Shown: one piece after another, positions 63,689 through 64,000 of the stretch
How the letters are laid out: each line of letters begins with the position of its first letter
How positions within the stretch are numbered: the first letter of the stretch is position 1
Assembly (NCBI RefSeq): GCF_900626095.1
Contig: NZ_UYZZ01000002.1
Coordinates: 248,001 to 312,000 of the forward strand
Origin: Clostridium rectalis
GTDB taxonomy: Bacteria; Bacillota; Clostridia; Clostridiales; Clostridiaceae
Direction: 5' to 3'
DNA length: 64,000 nucleotides
The notes under the pieces: generated by a model
The model's database searches: none
Told to the model about the DNA's origin: nothing
What the model saw: the letters and a program-made list of their open reading frames with translations, nothing else
Translations under genes and position numbers: made by a program

Positions 63689-64000
63689 AATTTTTATATT
63701 GAGAATTAGATTTTTTTGTATAAGATTTATTCCATGAGTTTATAAATACATAATCCCTTATATCTTTTTTATCATAGTGCTCTTTATTTTCTTGTGCCTC
63801 TCCTACTGGAGTCATAGCTATAACTTTGTAATCCTTAGGTATATCTAAAGCATTTTTTACACTATTTTCATCAAACGCTCCTATCCAACAAGTCCCATAT
63901 CCTTCTTCAGTTGCTGCCAAAATAAAATGTTCCATAGCAATAGCTGAATCTACTAAATAGTATTCTTTTTCATTAACCATTCCAGATTCATTAGGATTTG
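63687..64000 (-). CDS. Nitroreductase family protein (partial, C-terminal part)
   Basis: The gene runs off the right edge; about 103 C-terminal residues are visible and continue upstream in frame beyond the internal ATG at 63980. The segment DSAIAMEHFILAATEEGYGTCWIGAFDEN and the following helix, then PKDYKVIAMTPVGE, match the C-terminal FMN-binding half of nitroreductases. These are FMN enzymes that reduce nitro or quinone compounds with NAD(P)H. The strand carries the stop at 63687, inside the shared terminator. Confidence 0.88.
   Translation of the reverse strand, partial: NPNESGMVNEKEYYLVDSAIAMEHFILAATEEGYGTCWIGAFDENSVKNALDIPKDYKVIAMTPVGEAQENKEHYDKKDIRDYVFINSWNKSYTKKSNSQYKN

Overview
The window is strongly AT-rich DNA from an endospore-forming, Gram-positive anaerobe. 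The evidence is a spoIIAA-spoIIAB-sigF operon, spoVAC/AD/AE, yunB, a bofC-like gene, a SCIFF peptide with its maturase, and Bacillus/Clostridium gene orders such as bofC-ruvA-ruvB-queA-tgt-yajC and secDF-(recJ-like)-apt-relA-dtd-hemZ-aspS. This points to Clostridium in the strict sense; the species is inferred at best (the C. tetani / C. botulinum / C. novyi neighbourhood is plausible). No tRNA, rRNA or CRISPR array was seen.

Positions 1-16957 are an accessory region of ABC transporters and two-component systems. It holds the end of a Bce-type ABC pair, an ABC-F ATPase, a regulator-kinase-permease-ATPase operon on the plus strand, and facing it a regulator-kinase-adaptor-ATPase-permease operon (YknXYZ/MacAB-like) on the minus strand. 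The convergent junction of these two operons is present twice as a mosaic direct repeat (6364-7512 and 11500-12646). Between the copies lie tyrosine-recombinase, plasmid/ICE-like and transposase remnants and a compact RiPP-like cassette: a 17-codon peptide gene ending in WGKC, a radical SAM/SPASM enzyme, a PqqD-like protein and a MATE exporter. This cassette is the best candidate here for an undescribed system.

Positions 17154-21641 carry small proteins of unknown function, ndk, a short ferritin-like protein and a secreted GH18 chitinase. Positions 21807-41679 are mostly core housekeeping genes on the minus strand: aspS, hemZ, a glyoxalase-type hydrolase, dtd, relA, apt, secDF, scfB-scfA, yajC, tgt, queA, ruvB, ruvA, bofC-like, yebC. 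One oddity there is a short RecJ-like protein that has lost several metal ligands.

Positions 41815-53653 hold yigZ, a HEAT-repeat protein, a MocR regulator, a nucleotidyltransferase, a zinc-ribbon protein, pyruvate carboxylase, an amidohydrolase, an HflX GTPase with a JAMM-like N-terminal extension, and hpt. Positions 53755-64000 form a sporulation and envelope block: yunB, a class A penicillin-binding protein, spoVAE-AD-AC, sigF-spoIIAB-spoIIAA with a well-matched sigma-H promoter, a solitary type IIG-like DNA methyltransferase, a PdaA-type deacetylase with a candidate sigma-G promoter, and the end of a nitroreductase gene.
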